Position numbers and translations under genes: made by a program. A DNA stretch of 64,000 nucleotides from Rhodobacter flavimaris (GTDB taxonomy: Bacteria; Pseudomonadota; Alphaproteobacteria; Rhodobacterales; Rhodobacteraceae): the NCBI RefSeq assembly GCF_021378075.1, contig NZ_JAJUOS010000002.1, positions 248,001 to 312,000 on the forward strand. Direction: 5' to 3'. Positions 17,307 to 26,281 of this stretch are shown here, piece by piece. Position 1 is the first letter of the stretch; the number at the start of each line of letters is the position of its first letter. Under the pieces are notes generated by a model that made no database searches, was not told where the DNA came from, and saw nothing but the letters and a program-made list of their open reading frames with translations.

Positions 17307-18554
17307 ATGTTTCGATTTATACACACGGCTGACCTGCACCTTGATGCCCCACTGAAAAGCCTTGCGCTGAAAGACGAAAACCTCTCGGACCTTGTCGGCA
17401 ACGCGACCCGCCGCGCGCTCGAGCGCATCGTCGATCTATGCTTTGAAGAGCAGGTCGACGCTCTGTTGATCGCTGGCGATCTCTATGACGGCGACATGCG
17501 CAGCATGAAAACTGCCGCCTTCCTCGTTAGCGAAATGGAACGACTGAACGAGGCCGGCATCCGTGTTTTTATGATCCGCGGAAATCACGACGCCGAAAGT
17601 GTCTTGACGCGCGAACTGGAACTTCCCCCGAACGTGCATGTCTTCACGGGCCACGGTGGAAGTGTCGAGATCTCCGAAAAGGCTGTCACAATCCATGGTG
17701 TGAGCTTCGCGAAACCCCAGGCGCCTGAAAGCCTTCTACCGAAGTATAAACCGCCGGTTCCGGGACAGTTCAACATCGGCCTCCTGCACACGAGCCTTGC
17801 GGGGGCGACCGGCCATGACACTTATGCGCCCTGTAGCGTGAACGAGCTAAAAGCACATGGGTTTGACTACTGGGCCTTGGGCCACGTGCACATTCGGACT
17901 GTGCACAGCGAGGCGCCCTTCATTGTCATGCCGGGCATGCCGCAGGGCCGCGACATCGGGGAAGCCGGCACGAAGTCGGTCACGCTCGTGACGATTGATG
18001 AAGAAACTGTCAGGCTGGAGGAGCGCGTAACCTCGTCGGTCGAGTTCCTTCGCCGAGAGGTTGCTCTCGACGGTGTAGAAGACTGGCGCGATGCCTTGGC
18101 GTGCATCGAGGCCACGATCGCATCGGCTGCGATGTCCCTTTCAGATCACACAGTGTTGCGCCTCGAACTCATTGGGCAAACGCCGTTGGCGTGGCGTCTG
18201 CGCCGCGACGGTGACCTTTTGTTGGAGCAGGTGTCTAACCTCGCACACGCCAAAGGTTCGGTATGGATTGACAAGATCGTCCATCGCCTTGCCCCACCGT
18301 TGCAGCAAAGTCAGGGCGAAGACCCGCGCAAAGAACTGAGCGCCTTGATGGAAACCCTGGCTCAGGACGAGGCCTTTCTGATGCGCGCGAAACGTGATGC
18401 GGAAGAGTTGATCTCGGCGCTCCCCCCCGAACTGAGGAGCGCCTTCGGTGAAACCGAGGAAGCGCAGTTCGATCTGCTCCGGCAGCTTCTACAAGAGGGG
18501 ATCGAAGACATCGTTGCACGCATGATGGCAGGCGAACAGGGAATGGCATCATGA
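17307..18554 (+). CDS. Mre11/SbcD-like DNA exonuclease subunit (YhaO-type)
   Basis: A 415-residue metallophosphoesterase of the DNA-repair nuclease class. Motifs: TADLHLD at the N-terminus, AGDLYD, RGNHD, LLHTSL and GHVHIR. A C-terminal helical extension probably binds the ATPase. An upstream ATG at 17262 is in frame, but the family start at FIHTADLHLD favours 17307. The stop overlaps the following SbcC/Rad50-like start (ATGA). The pair resembles YhaO/YhaN, a two-subunit complex that cuts DNA ends and is found widely in bacteria. Known: Mre11-Rad50 complexes process double-strand ends. Inferred: a defence role, from island location. Confidence 0.85.
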   Translation: MFRFIHTADLHLDAPLKSLALKDENLSDLVGNATRRALERIVDLCFEEQVDALLIAGDLYDGDMRSMKTAAFLVSEMERLNEAGIRVFMIRGNHDAESVLTRELELPPNVHVFTGHGGSVEISEKAVTIHGVSFAKPQAPESLLPKYKPPVPGQFNIGLLHTSLAGATGHDTYAPCSVNELKAHGFDYWALGHVHIRTVHSEAPFIVMPGMPQGRDIGEAGTKSVTLVTIDEETVRLEERVTSSVEFLRREVALDGVEDWRDALACIEATIASAAMSLSDHTVLRLELIGQTPLAWRLRRDGDLLLEQVSNLAHAKGSVWIDKIVHRLAPPLQQSQGEDPRKELSALMETLAQDEAFLMRAKRDAEELISALPPELRSAFGETEEAQFDLLRQLLQEGIEDIVARMMAGEQGMAS

Positions 18555-21500
18555 GATTGCGCAGACTCGATCTGACTCGGTTTGGCCACTTCACGGATTT
18601 CACGTTGGATTTTGGCCCCCGCGATGAAGGGAAGCCGGATCTCCATATCATCTTCGGCCCGAATGAAGCCGGCAAGACGACGGCCTTCGAGGGCTATCTC
18701 GACTTGCTCTTCGGCATTCCATCGCGCAGCAAGTACAACTTCCTGCATGACTACGAGAACATGCGAGTGGGTGGTGTTCTCGAGATTGACAGTGCTCCGG
18801 TCGAACTCGTCCGCATCAAGCGAAACAAGGGCGATCTCATCTCGCCATCAGGCGACGCGCTCAATCCCACGCATTTGCAACACGCGCTCGACGGGATCGA
18901 TCGCGATCAGTACCGCGCCATGTTTTCACTCGATGACGAAACCATTGAGGCAGGTGGCGAAGACATCCTCGCGAGCCAGGGAAACCTCGGCGAGCTGCTG
19001 TTCTCGGCAGCCGCCGGCCTGTCGGATCTCGGCTCTGTTTTGGAGACTGCCCACGCCGAAGTGGATCAGTTTCATAAGGCCAAGGCGCGCAAGTCAGAAC
19101 TCGCCGAGGCCAAGAAAGCGCTTCTGGACCTACAAGGCAAAATTCGGGAACTCGATGTCCCGGCGAGTATGTTCCGGCGTCTTAAGGACGAGCGTGACGG
19201 CGCAGAGAAACGCCTGAACCAGTCAAAGGCGACCCGTAATGAGCTCCTCCAAAAGCACGCGCGTATCGAGGCCGTGATCGAGAGTCTCCCGCTCAAACGA
19301 GAGCTGGATGGCGTGGGCGCCGATTTGACGGGTGTCGAAGCCTATCCGCTCCATTCCCCTGAGGCACTGCAGGAAGCGACAGGGCTCAAACTCAAAGCCG
19401 TAGAAGCGCAGACGAAGCTTGGAGAGCAGACCCTCCGGCTCGACAGCTCCAGAAAATCGCAAGAAGAACTGGAGCTCGATCCAGCTATGATCGCGATTGT
19501 CGAAGAACTTTCCGTGCTCCTGGACGTGCCGAAATCCCGGGCACAGACTGCAGAAGAGGACCTGCCCAAACGCAAGATCGAGCTCGAAGAGATCTCCATT
19601 AACCTCTCCAATCTTGCCGCTGATCTTGGCCTTGGCTCGGTCGAAGAAGGCCGCATTCCGGAGCCAAAGCGCGATCAGCTCGATGCGATAGCTTCCGACC
19701 ACGTCGATCAGATCAAGCTCCTGGCATCTGCGCGTGACGAAGAAAGAAAAGCGAGAAAGCGCCTCGAGGAACTGCTCGCCGAGATGCCGAAGACGGAGCC
19801 GCCAAAGCCGAGCGCGGATATCGAAGCGCTTCTCAGGGGACTCCAACCAGAGGCGCTGATTTCTCGCTACGAGAAGGCAAGTGATGATGTTTCGACGGCA
19901 GAGAAGGCATTCGAGAAAGCCTTCAAAAACCTCAGGCCTTGGTCCGCGGAGAACGTGACACTCGACCAGCTCGAACTGACTGAGGCGGAGGCGAAGCGGA
20001 TCGCCGAGACATGGAGCAAACATCTCGAGGCGCACGAAGCCGCGACGAAGGAGCTCAAGCGGGCCCAGGAAGACCATGCGCGCCTGGCGGCGCGGCTCGA
20101 TGAGTTCGCAAAAGACGCGGCCGCGACCGTTGACGCTGAAGCAAAGGACTCTCGGGCTGCGCGCGATGCTCTTTGGCAAGAGCACTTCGAGCAACTGAGC
20201 AAGCAGACAGCTGAGCGCTTTCAGACGGCGATGTCTGAGGACGATGCCTATCAAGAGGCGCGCCTTGGCTTTGCAGAGAGGCTCGCACGCCTGCGAGAGC
20301 TTCAACTCGATGCGGCCGAGGCAAAAGGCGCGCTTACGACGCGTGAACGCGATCTCGAGGAAATCGAAGCGGCAGGTCAACTTGACGCGGCCAGGATCCA
20401 AGCCCTCCATGAGAGCCTAGGGTTGCCGAAGACTTACGATGCGCGCGACTTGCCAGGTTGGCAGACCGCGCTGGTCGACACTCTCGATCGCCGAAATGAT
20501 CTTGAGATGAAGACGAAGCTTCGGGCAGAGGCCGTTCAAGACCTCGGCGAGGCTGCGCAGAAGATAAGCGCGGCGTTGGGGCTCTCAGAGGAAGCCCTTG
20601 AGCTACAGGAGCTCACAAGGCGTGCCCGCGATGCGATCACGCGCACCGCAAAAACACAGGCGGACGCAGAAGCCCGGCGCCGGGCGATCTCTACGGCCGA
20701 AACGCAGGTCAACGAGCGCACCTCTGAGGTCAATCGGCTGACGGAAATAGTGTCAGCCCTTGAGAAGGCGTGGACCCAAGGAGCCCAGTCAGTGCCAGAT
20801 GCTCTTCGCAACCTGGACGACTTTCACTGGAAGCGGTCTTCTCTTGCCAAGCTCGCCTTGAAACTAACCGAACACGATCAGCTCGAGCGGCGCATTCGAG
20901 CCATGCAACAGGATCTCCAGAGCTTTTCGGAGGCGATAGAAGCGCTTGCTGTGCGCGTCGACGACTCCCATGACTTCGCGCCTCTCGTGCTTGCCGAGCG
21001 CCTCCGCAGACGCCTCGAGCGTGCCGAAACGGCTCAGAAATCATTCGAGGCACTCTGCTCACAGATCGAGATGGCGGAGGCGGATGTCAAAGCCACGGAG
21101 CGAGACCTCGCTGCGGTCAAGTCCCGCACGGATGATCTAGCCCGTTCTTTCGAGGGTGTATGCGAAATCGGCTCGCTCGATGAACTGATCGACGCACTCG
21201 AAATTTCAGACAAGGCAACCGCCCTGCGGAAAACTTCCGATGAACTGCGCAAACGCATCCTCATGCGTCTTGGCGTCGCAGATCTCGAGGCTGCGGAAGC
21301 GCTTCTAGCCGATCAGGACGCGATTGAACTTAAGGCGCAACTTGATGGCCTCGAAGCTGAGATCGGAAACGCCGAAGAAGATTACGCGACGAAGGTGGGC
21401 GATCTCCGCTCAGCGCGTGATGCGCTTGAAAAGATTGGCGGTGACGATGCTGCGGCCCGGCTCGAAGAACGGCGCCAAATCCTGCTCGTCGACATTGAAG

Positions 21501-22039
21501 ACCACGCCCAAATAGCGCTGAGGCTCCGGCTTGGCATCCTGGCGGCAGAGCAGGCGCTGGTGGCGTTTCGCGAGGAGCATCGCAGCAATATGCTCGCCGA
21601 CACGGAAGTGGCGTTTCGCAAGCTGACTGCTGGGGCTTACCAGGATCTTCGAACGCAGGCAGACGGCCAGAAAGAAATTCTTCTCGCACTCAGAAATCGT
21701 GATGGCCGGTCAATTACCGTTGCAGAGATGTCCAAAGGAACGCGATTCCAGCTCTATCTTGCGCTCCGTCTCGCGGGGTACCGGCAGTACGCCTCTGGAG
21801 GCACAACCCTCCCCTTCGTCGCCGACGACATCATGGAAACATTTGACAACAAGCGAACGGCCGCGGCGCTCAGCCTCCTTCGCGAGATCGCCTCGCAAGG
21901 ACAAGCTCTCTACTTCACCCACCATGAACATGTGGTCGACTTGGCGCGCGATATTTGTGGACAAGATGTCACCATCCACAAGCTCGCTCATAATGGACTG
22001 AAAAGTCTAGCCTCGACTCCTCTGACAGATAATTCCTGA
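18551..22039 (+). CDS. Rad50/SbcC-like ATPase (YhaN-type)
   Basis: A 1162-residue SMC-like ATPase. Walker A GPNEAGKT is at residues 36-43. It is followed by a Q-loop region and long coiled coils (about 200-450 and 500-950, rich in E/K/L/A), then at the C-terminus the ABC signature SKGTRFQLYLALRLA (about 1061-1075), Walker B LPFVADDIMETFD and the H-loop YFTHHEH. I see no CxxC zinc hook in the middle, which fits the YhaN branch rather than SbcC. It partners the nuclease encoded upstream, with which it overlaps by 4 bases. Substrates of such complexes are DNA ends or hairpins. Confidence 0.87.
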   Translation: MRLRRLDLTRFGHFTDFTLDFGPRDEGKPDLHIIFGPNEAGKTTAFEGYLDLLFGIPSRSKYNFLHDYENMRVGGVLEIDSAPVELVRIKRNKGDLISPSGDALNPTHLQHALDGIDRDQYRAMFSLDDETIEAGGEDILASQGNLGELLFSAAAGLSDLGSVLETAHAEVDQFHKAKARKSELAEAKKALLDLQGKIRELDVPASMFRRLKDERDGAEKRLNQSKATRNELLQKHARIEAVIESLPLKRELDGVGADLTGVEAYPLHSPEALQEATGLKLKAVEAQTKLGEQTLRLDSSRKSQEELELDPAMIAIVEELSVLLDVPKSRAQTAEEDLPKRKIELEEISINLSNLAADLGLGSVEEGRIPEPKRDQLDAIASDHVDQIKLLASARDEERKARKRLEELLAEMPKTEPPKPSADIEALLRGLQPEALISRYEKASDDVSTAEKAFEKAFKNLRPWSAENVTLDQLELTEAEAKRIAETWSKHLEAHEAATKELKRAQEDHARLAARLDEFAKDAAATVDAEAKDSRAARDALWQEHFEQLSKQTAERFQTAMSEDDAYQEARLGFAERLARLRELQLDAAEAKGALTTRERDLEEIEAAGQLDAARIQALHESLGLPKTYDARDLPGWQTALVDTLDRRNDLEMKTKLRAEAVQDLGEAAQKISAALGLSEEALELQELTRRARDAITRTAKTQADAEARRRAISTAETQVNERTSEVNRLTEIVSALEKAWTQGAQSVPDALRNLDDFHWKRSSLAKLALKLTEHDQLERRIRAMQQDLQSFSEAIEALAVRVDDSHDFAPLVLAERLRRRLERAETAQKSFEALCSQIEMAEADVKATERDLAAVKSRTDDLARSFEGVCEIGSLDELIDALEISDKATALRKTSDELRKRILMRLGVADLEAAEALLADQDAIELKAQLDGLEAEIGNAEEDYATKVGDLRSARDALEKIGGDDAAARLEERRQILLVDIEDHAQIALRLRLGILAAEQALVAFREEHRSNMLADTEVAFRKLTAGAYQDLRTQADGQKEILLALRNRDGRSITVAEMSKGTRFQLYLALRLAGYRQYASGGTTLPFVADDIMETFDNKRTAAALSLLREIASQGQALYFTHHEHVVDLARDICGQDVTIHKLAHNGLKSLASTPLTDNS

Positions 22040-22053
22040 AACTCGAGGAACAA

Positions 22054-22689
22054 GTGAAAGAACAATTCGATTATAAAAGCCTGGTAGCAGATTACGAAAA
22101 AAAGAACCAAGATCAGCAAAAATTTTGCTCCCTCACCTTGGCGCCCACGTCCTCGCTAGACGCAGCATATAGCTCCCCTCACGCATTTTGCCGGAAGAAC
22201 CTCCTTTATTTAGGATATGGCCGAAACGCGTGGCGTAGTACCTGGGTCAACCGGTATTATCCAGGCTCGATCTCCTTCTTCGAAAAAGACTTAAGGAATC
22301 TTGCCGAACTTCGCCGCACTCAGGGATCCGTCTTTAAGATATCGGTACGCCCATCCATTCTCATTAATTTCCACTCAACTTCGTTGGTAGTCACCTGTAT
22401 AAACGACAGAAGTCATCACACATACGGTCAACTCGTCGACAGAGTTAGAACCTTTGATTTGTCGCAACTCTGGAAAGCAAATGCTTTTCTGGAAGACAAC
22501 TGGATTCTTGTCTTTAAAATAAGCGGATGGCGTCCAGACCTAATTCCGAAGAACAACATAGAGTATGTCGCCGAACCTCAAGGCTCGGGCAAGCTATTGG
22601 CATGGAGAGCACGAGCTCCAGCCACAGAAGCCACGGGCTTTATGCACTTCGCCAATCATTTTGAGACGCGGCTTCTTTCGTTGTCCTAG
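22054..22689 (+). CDS. Orphan protein downstream of the Rad50-like gene
   Basis: A 211-residue protein that I do not recognise. It begins at a GTG 14 bases after the Rad50-like stop, with GAGGA upstream, so it is likely co-transcribed as the last gene of the run. It is aromatic-rich and probably alpha/beta (NLLYLGYGRNAWRSTWVNRYY; LINFHSTSLVVTCIND; NWILVFKISGW). Base composition is lower in G+C than the ATPase gene. There is no signal peptide. It may be an effector or specificity factor of the nuclease complex, by position only. Confidence 0.6.
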   Translation: MKEQFDYKSLVADYEKKNQDQQKFCSLTLAPTSSLDAAYSSPHAFCRKNLLYLGYGRNAWRSTWVNRYYPGSISFFEKDLRNLAELRRTQGSVFKISVRPSILINFHSTSLVVTCINDRSHHTYGQLVDRVRTFDLSQLWKANAFLEDNWILVFKISGWRPDLIPKNNIEYVAEPQGSGKLLAWRARAPATEATGFMHFANHFETRLLSLS

Positions 22690-22758
22690 GTGTTTAATTC
22701 CAGATTTATATGGTGCGATCCATTCATGGGATTGAAGGGAAGCACTTTAGGACCGAGA

Positions 22759-23445
22759 TCAACCCTCCATTCTCTCGAAAATGAACGGGAGATCTCGCCC
22801 ACGCACGACGCGCAGAGCGTTTTCGACGGAGCCATTCAGCTCGGCCCCTCGATAGTTGCTCCCTGGTTGATCTCCTTCGATGAGGCCGATGTCGAGCGCG
22901 TCGAGTAAGTCCCCATCGACACTGTATGCGAAAAATTCGAAGGCGAACCTTCGCCCATCAATCGGACGCGCGATATCGTTGCCGCCCTCCTCCTCGTAGC
23001 TGACCTCTTGCGTGAACCACGCATGCAGTTCTCGGCGAAGCTTTACGTCCTCCTCAGGGCGCAATGTGGACAGGAATTCGTGGACCTCGTCCGTACCCCA
23101 GTCATCGAGCCAGCGACCCTCGTCCTCTAACTCCTGCGAGAAGTTGTAGACATACCCTCGCAATTCTTCGATGCGATCGAGCAGATCCCAAAGCAATTCT
23201 CCCTCGGCGATTTCCTCGGGTTCCACGTCATAAGCCGTGTAGCGATCCCTCGAGGGCTCGTAGTTCAGAAGCCAGAGATCGCCGTCCGCCTTGACGCCGA
23301 ACCGGAGCGGCTCTCGCCGCAGAAGCTCGGATGCAGTCGCGAGAGTCTCGGGTATGGCCTCCGCGTCCGAGGGAACTGAAGCCAAGGGCAGAAGGCCCAA
23401 AGCGAGGATGATTTTCACGCAGTCACGACGAGTGAAGCCGGTCAT
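22759..23445 (-). CDS. Exported acidic protein with Tat-like leader
   Basis: A 228-residue protein starting MTGFTRRDCVK followed by a hydrophobic core (IILALGLLPLAS). It looks like a twin-arginine or general signal peptide, with probable cleavage near PSDAEA. The mature part is strongly acidic and carries repeated EE/DD clusters (DVEPEEIAEGE; SQELEDEGRWLDDWGTD). The ATG at 23445 has AAGGA upstream; longer frames are not supported. It is convergent with the nuclease operon. Not recognised. Confidence 0.65.
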   Translation of the reverse strand: MTGFTRRDCVKIILALGLLPLASVPSDAEAIPETLATASELLRREPLRFGVKADGDLWLLNYEPSRDRYTAYDVEPEEIAEGELLWDLLDRIEELRGYVYNFSQELEDEGRWLDDWGTDEVHEFLSTLRPEEDVKLRRELHAWFTQEVSYEEEGGNDIARPIDGRRFAFEFFAYSVDGDLLDALDIGLIEGDQPGSNYRGAELNGSVENALRVVRGRDLPFIFERMEG

Positions 23446-23485
23446 AGAAATGGTCCTTATGATCTCGATGTATGAGAGCAGCAGA

Positions 23486-24256
23486 TCACTGCAGATACGC
23501 TGGCTGAAGCCCGGTCCAGGCCGCTTGCAGCGCGTGACCGCGCCAGAGTGGCCGCGCGGCACCTGACGCCTGCGCAGATGACCCCTGCTCGACGGCGGAA
23601 AGCCGCACCCCCACAAAAAACCCATGCGTCCCCCTCAACGCCGGGCTCCGCACCATTTCGAGGATATGGGACGGCCGAGCCGGAAACGGCTCCAGGTCCC
23701 GGCTCGCACGCAACACGATCCAGGAGCGCCCCTTGGAACCTTCGAACCAGATCGACGGATCGATTTTCGGATCGACCTGAACGGTCAGGCTGGTCACCCC
23801 GCACTCAGCGGCGAGCTGCATCTGGACGACCTGAACCGCCATGCTGTGCAACTCCCAATCCGTCATCTCGATCAGCGCGTCGCTCACGAGCGCCGGCGGA
23901 TCGACCGGCAAACCGGTATAGGCATCGACGAGCCCCCATCCCGGCAGGTCGGGACGCCAGCCAGCCGCGCCCCGACGCATCGGCATCAAGCAGGCATGAC
24001 CCTGCGAGCCGGTGGAGATGCGATCGAGCAGCGAACGATCCCCCGGCATGGCAAGACGTCTGTCGACATCCTCGAGGCGGATGAAGAACAGCTGGTTGCC
24101 GAGCCGGAACGATAGATGCTCGAGGAAGGGCGGCGTCACCGTCCGCTTGAGCCAGTAGGGGAACCCGGGCGGCAGGCACGACGCGAGATGTTCGCCAGCG
24201 GCGGTGAAGCAGGCCACGAAGTCATCGCTCGGATCATCGGGTCGAAAGGTAAACAT
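23486..24256 (-). CDS. Orphan protein coupled to metK
   Basis: A 256-residue protein that begins 3 bases after the metK stop, so the two are translated together. I do not recognise a domain. It has a proline- and aromatic-rich N-terminal third (CLPPGFPYWLKRTVTPPF), an alternating hydrophobic central region, and a C-terminal segment (HGFFVGVRLSAVEQGSS). No signal peptide is visible. The tight link with a SAM synthetase suggests a SAM-using or SAM-regulating role, but no methyltransferase motif I is evident. Confidence 0.6.
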   Translation of the reverse strand: MFTFRPDDPSDDFVACFTAAGEHLASCLPPGFPYWLKRTVTPPFLEHLSFRLGNQLFFIRLEDVDRRLAMPGDRSLLDRISTGSQGHACLMPMRRGAAGWRPDLPGWGLVDAYTGLPVDPPALVSDALIEMTDWELHSMAVQVVQMQLAAECGVTSLTVQVDPKIDPSIWFEGSKGRSWIVLRASRDLEPFPARPSHILEMVRSPALRGTHGFFVGVRLSAVEQGSSAQASGAARPLWRGHALQAAWTGLQPAYLQ

Positions 24257-24259
24257 CGC

Positions 24260-25456
24260 TCAGGCCTCCATGTCGACGGACGACTGCTCGATGGGCGCGC
24301 GCCCCCCTTCAAGCGGCTCGGCAAGTCTCTCCCCCGCGCGGAGCGGCGCTTCCCAGGGCAGATCGTCTCTCCCGAAATGACCGAAGACGGCCGTGGGCGC
24401 GAAGATCGGTCGCCGCAAGCCGAGCCGGTGAATGATCGCCTGCGGCTTAAAGGCCGCCTCGAGATCGATGCCCTCCTCGGCGTAGCGCCCGAGGATCTCG
24501 CGCGCCGAGATCGCGCCCTCCGCATCGATGGCGAGGCTCACGGGAGCAGCGCGGCCGATCGCATAGGCGATCTGCACCTCGCAACTACGCGCCCATCCCC
24601 GCGTAATGACGTCGCGCGCGAGCTGGCGCGCGGCGTAGGCGGCCGAGCGATCGACCTTGGTGGCGTCCTTGCCCGAGAAGGCCCCGCCGCCATGCCGTGC
24701 AGCGCCGCCATAAGTATCGACGATGATCTTGCGCCCGGTGAGCCCGGCATCCGCAGCGGGTCCGCCATGGATGAAGCTGCCTGCTGGATTGAGATGCAGG
24801 CGAATCTGATCGTTCCAGAGATCGCCTAGCGTCGGTCGGACGACCTCTTCGCGCATAAGCTCCCGCAAGTCTTCGAGCCGTAGGTCCAGTGCGTGCTGGC
24901 TCGACAGGACGACGTCGGTGATCCCCAGAACGCGTCCCCTGTCGCGCGCCACGGTGACCTGGGCTTTCGCGTCGGGTCCGAGCGCATGGCAGAGCGATCC
25001 GCGACGGAGGACGTCATGGCGGCGCATCAGCGCATGGGCGAGCGCGATCGGCAGCGGCATGGCGTTCGGGGTCTCTGCGGTGGCGTAGCCGAACATCAGC
25101 CCCTGGTCCCCTGCCCCGCTGTCGTCACGCCCGACGCCCGCTGCGATTTCCGGGGACTGTACCGAAAGCTCGGACTGGATCTCGAGCCGATCGAGATCCA
25201 GCCCCCAGGTCGGATCACCGTAGCCGATCTGCGCTAGAACGTGCCGGGCGATCGCCTCGGCGTCGATCCGCGCCTCGGTCGAGATCTCTCCGAGCAGAAA
25301 GAGCCGATGGCCTTTAATCGCAGTCTCGACGGCGACGCGCGACCCGGGATCCTGAGCGAGGCAGGCATCCAAGATCGCATCGGAGATCTGGTCGCAGATC
25401 TTGTCCGGATGTCCAGCCGAAACGCTCTCGGAGGTGAATAGCGAAGTCTCGAACAT
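24260..25456 (-). CDS. metK: S-adenosylmethionine synthetase
   Basis: A 398-residue methionine adenosyltransferase. All family signatures are present: GHPDKICDQISDA near residue 15, GAGDQGLMFGYA, GGPAADAGLTGRKIIVD and GGGAFSGKDATKVDRS. It converts ATP and methionine to S-adenosylmethionine. Its place in an accessory island beside an orphan gene and DUF3293 suggests a second copy additional to the housekeeping metK, which must be located elsewhere for that to hold. A SAM-responsive leader is possible (25464-25502). The methylase of the DISARM system 22 kb away uses SAM, but a functional link is only conjecture. Confidence 0.93.
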   Translation of the reverse strand: MFETSLFTSESVSAGHPDKICDQISDAILDACLAQDPGSRVAVETAIKGHRLFLLGEISTEARIDAEAIARHVLAQIGYGDPTWGLDLDRLEIQSELSVQSPEIAAGVGRDDSGAGDQGLMFGYATAETPNAMPLPIALAHALMRRHDVLRRGSLCHALGPDAKAQVTVARDRGRVLGITDVVLSSQHALDLRLEDLRELMREEVVRPTLGDLWNDQIRLHLNPAGSFIHGGPAADAGLTGRKIIVDTYGGAARHGGGAFSGKDATKVDRSAAYAARQLARDVITRGWARSCEVQIAYAIGRAAPVSLAIDAEGAISAREILGRYAEEGIDLEAAFKPQAIIHRLGLRRPIFAPTAVFGHFGRDDLPWEAPLRAGERLAEPLEGGRAPIEQSSVDMEA

Positions 25457-25463
25457 GTCGTTG

Positions 25464-25502
25464 TCCTCTCTTTAGTGCTTTTGCCAGGATGGCTGGGCGC
25501 AC
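25464..25502 (-). promoter_or_regulatory. metK: Possible SAM/SAH-type riboswitch in the metK leader
   Basis: On the minus strand a GTGC...GCAC stem (25499-25502 with 25475-25478) encloses a loop containing CATCCTGGC. The TCCT of that loop can pair with the AGAGGA ribosome site (about 25464-25469) just before the ATG. Rhodobacterales are known to carry short SAM/SAH riboswitches of this logic, a pseudoknot hiding the ribosome site upstream of metK. The match here is partial, so this is a hypothesis. Confidence 0.3.
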
Positions 25503-25540
25503 AATCTGAAGTTCAAATGCCCGTAGTTGAGGTTAATCGT

Positions 25541-25957
25541 TCAACGCGTCAGCGCGATGAATGGGGGCTTGCCGATTTCGAAGCAGAGAAATGCGCTCTG
25601 GCCAAATGCGCGCGCCAGTTCGAACGCGGTATCGAGGGATAGACCGAGGCAGCAAAAGCTACGCTCCGCGCGACATGTGCCATCTCTGCGCCGCCCCTCG
25701 GCATCGAGGTATTGGACCTTCATCGCCTCGAGCTTCACCTCAAGGCGGCGCTGCACCGCGTCGTTCTCGGCTAGGCTGCATAGCTGGCTTTCTGGGTTCC
25801 AGGCGGTCAGAACTTCCCCGGTCGTTGCGCCATGGTTACGCAGCAGTTTGTCGATCCGATCATCGCAGACGCCGACCTGAGCAACGCAGGGCGGCTCGCT
25901 CATGATCACGTAGTCGGTCGCCTCGTAAGCCGCAAAAAGCTCTGCCGCGCTACCCAA
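25541..25957 (-). CDS. DUF3293 domain protein
   Basis: A 138-residue protein that matches the DUF3293 family by its characteristic LTAWNPESQLCSLAEN segment, followed by YLDAEGRRRDG and FELARAFGQSAFL. The function of the family is not known; members are small cytosolic proteins. The start is a TTG whose GGAGG ribosome site lies inside the hairpin of the terminator just upstream. It precedes metK by 84 bases and may share its operon. Confidence 0.75.
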   Translation of the reverse strand: MGSAAELFAAYEATDYVIMSEPPCVAQVGVCDDRIDKLLRNHGATTGEVLTAWNPESQLCSLAENDAVQRRLEVKLEAMKVQYLDAEGRRRDGTCRAERSFCCLGLSLDTAFELARAFGQSAFLCFEIGKPPFIALTR

Positions 25958-25959
25958 TG

Positions 25960-25989
25960 AAAAACCCTCCGTCGCTGTGGCGAGGAGGG
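25960..25989 (-). terminator. Intrinsic terminator overlapping the DUF3293 ribosome site
   Basis: On the minus strand CCCTCC (25989-25984), a 13-base loop, GGAGGG (25970-25965), then TTTTT (25964-25960). The 3' arm is also the GGAGG expected to drive translation of the TTG start at 25957, so folding would both end transcription and hide the ribosome site. Confidence 0.6.
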
Positions 25990-26002
25990 CTGACGACGTA
26001 AC

Positions 26003-26281
26003 CTACGACCCCTTGGTTGCCCATCGGCCGCATCCCCTTTCGGGAACCACCTTGCCGGGTCTCGGCAGGTTGGCGTGGACGTCAGCCCAACTCTTGATGC
26101 TGATCCTTGGGTACTCCAACCGCCAAACGCAGTCAAGCGCTGCTAAACCTGCCTCCGAATAGTCCCCGAGCGAGGCAGAAATTCGGAGCAAATGCCAGAA
26201 ATCCGACAAGACCGTTTCGCACCCTAGTTCGGAGGGAAACCCGAACAGATGCTGACCAGCAATTCGTGCGAACTCAACCAA
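26003..26281 (-). CDS. Short orphan, possibly truncated
   Basis: A 92-residue frame from a TTG start: VEFARIAGQHLFGFPSEL, GCETVLSDFWHLLRISASLGDY and WRLEYPRISIKSWADVHANL. The amphipathic protein-like composition continues upstream without a start codon to an in-frame TGA near 26345, so the true N-terminus may be lost or non-canonical. It is followed by an intrinsic terminator. Not recognised; it could be a remnant left at the island boundary. Confidence 0.4.
   Translation of the reverse strand: MVEFARIAGQHLFGFPSELGCETVLSDFWHLLRISASLGDYSEAGLAALDCVWRLEYPRISIKSWADVHANLPRPGKVVPERGCGRWATKGS

Noticed and set aside
25457-25540. SAM-II riboswitch
   Set aside because: The conserved SAM-II pseudoknot sequences are not present; only the shorter SAM/SAH-like logic can be argued, at low confidence.
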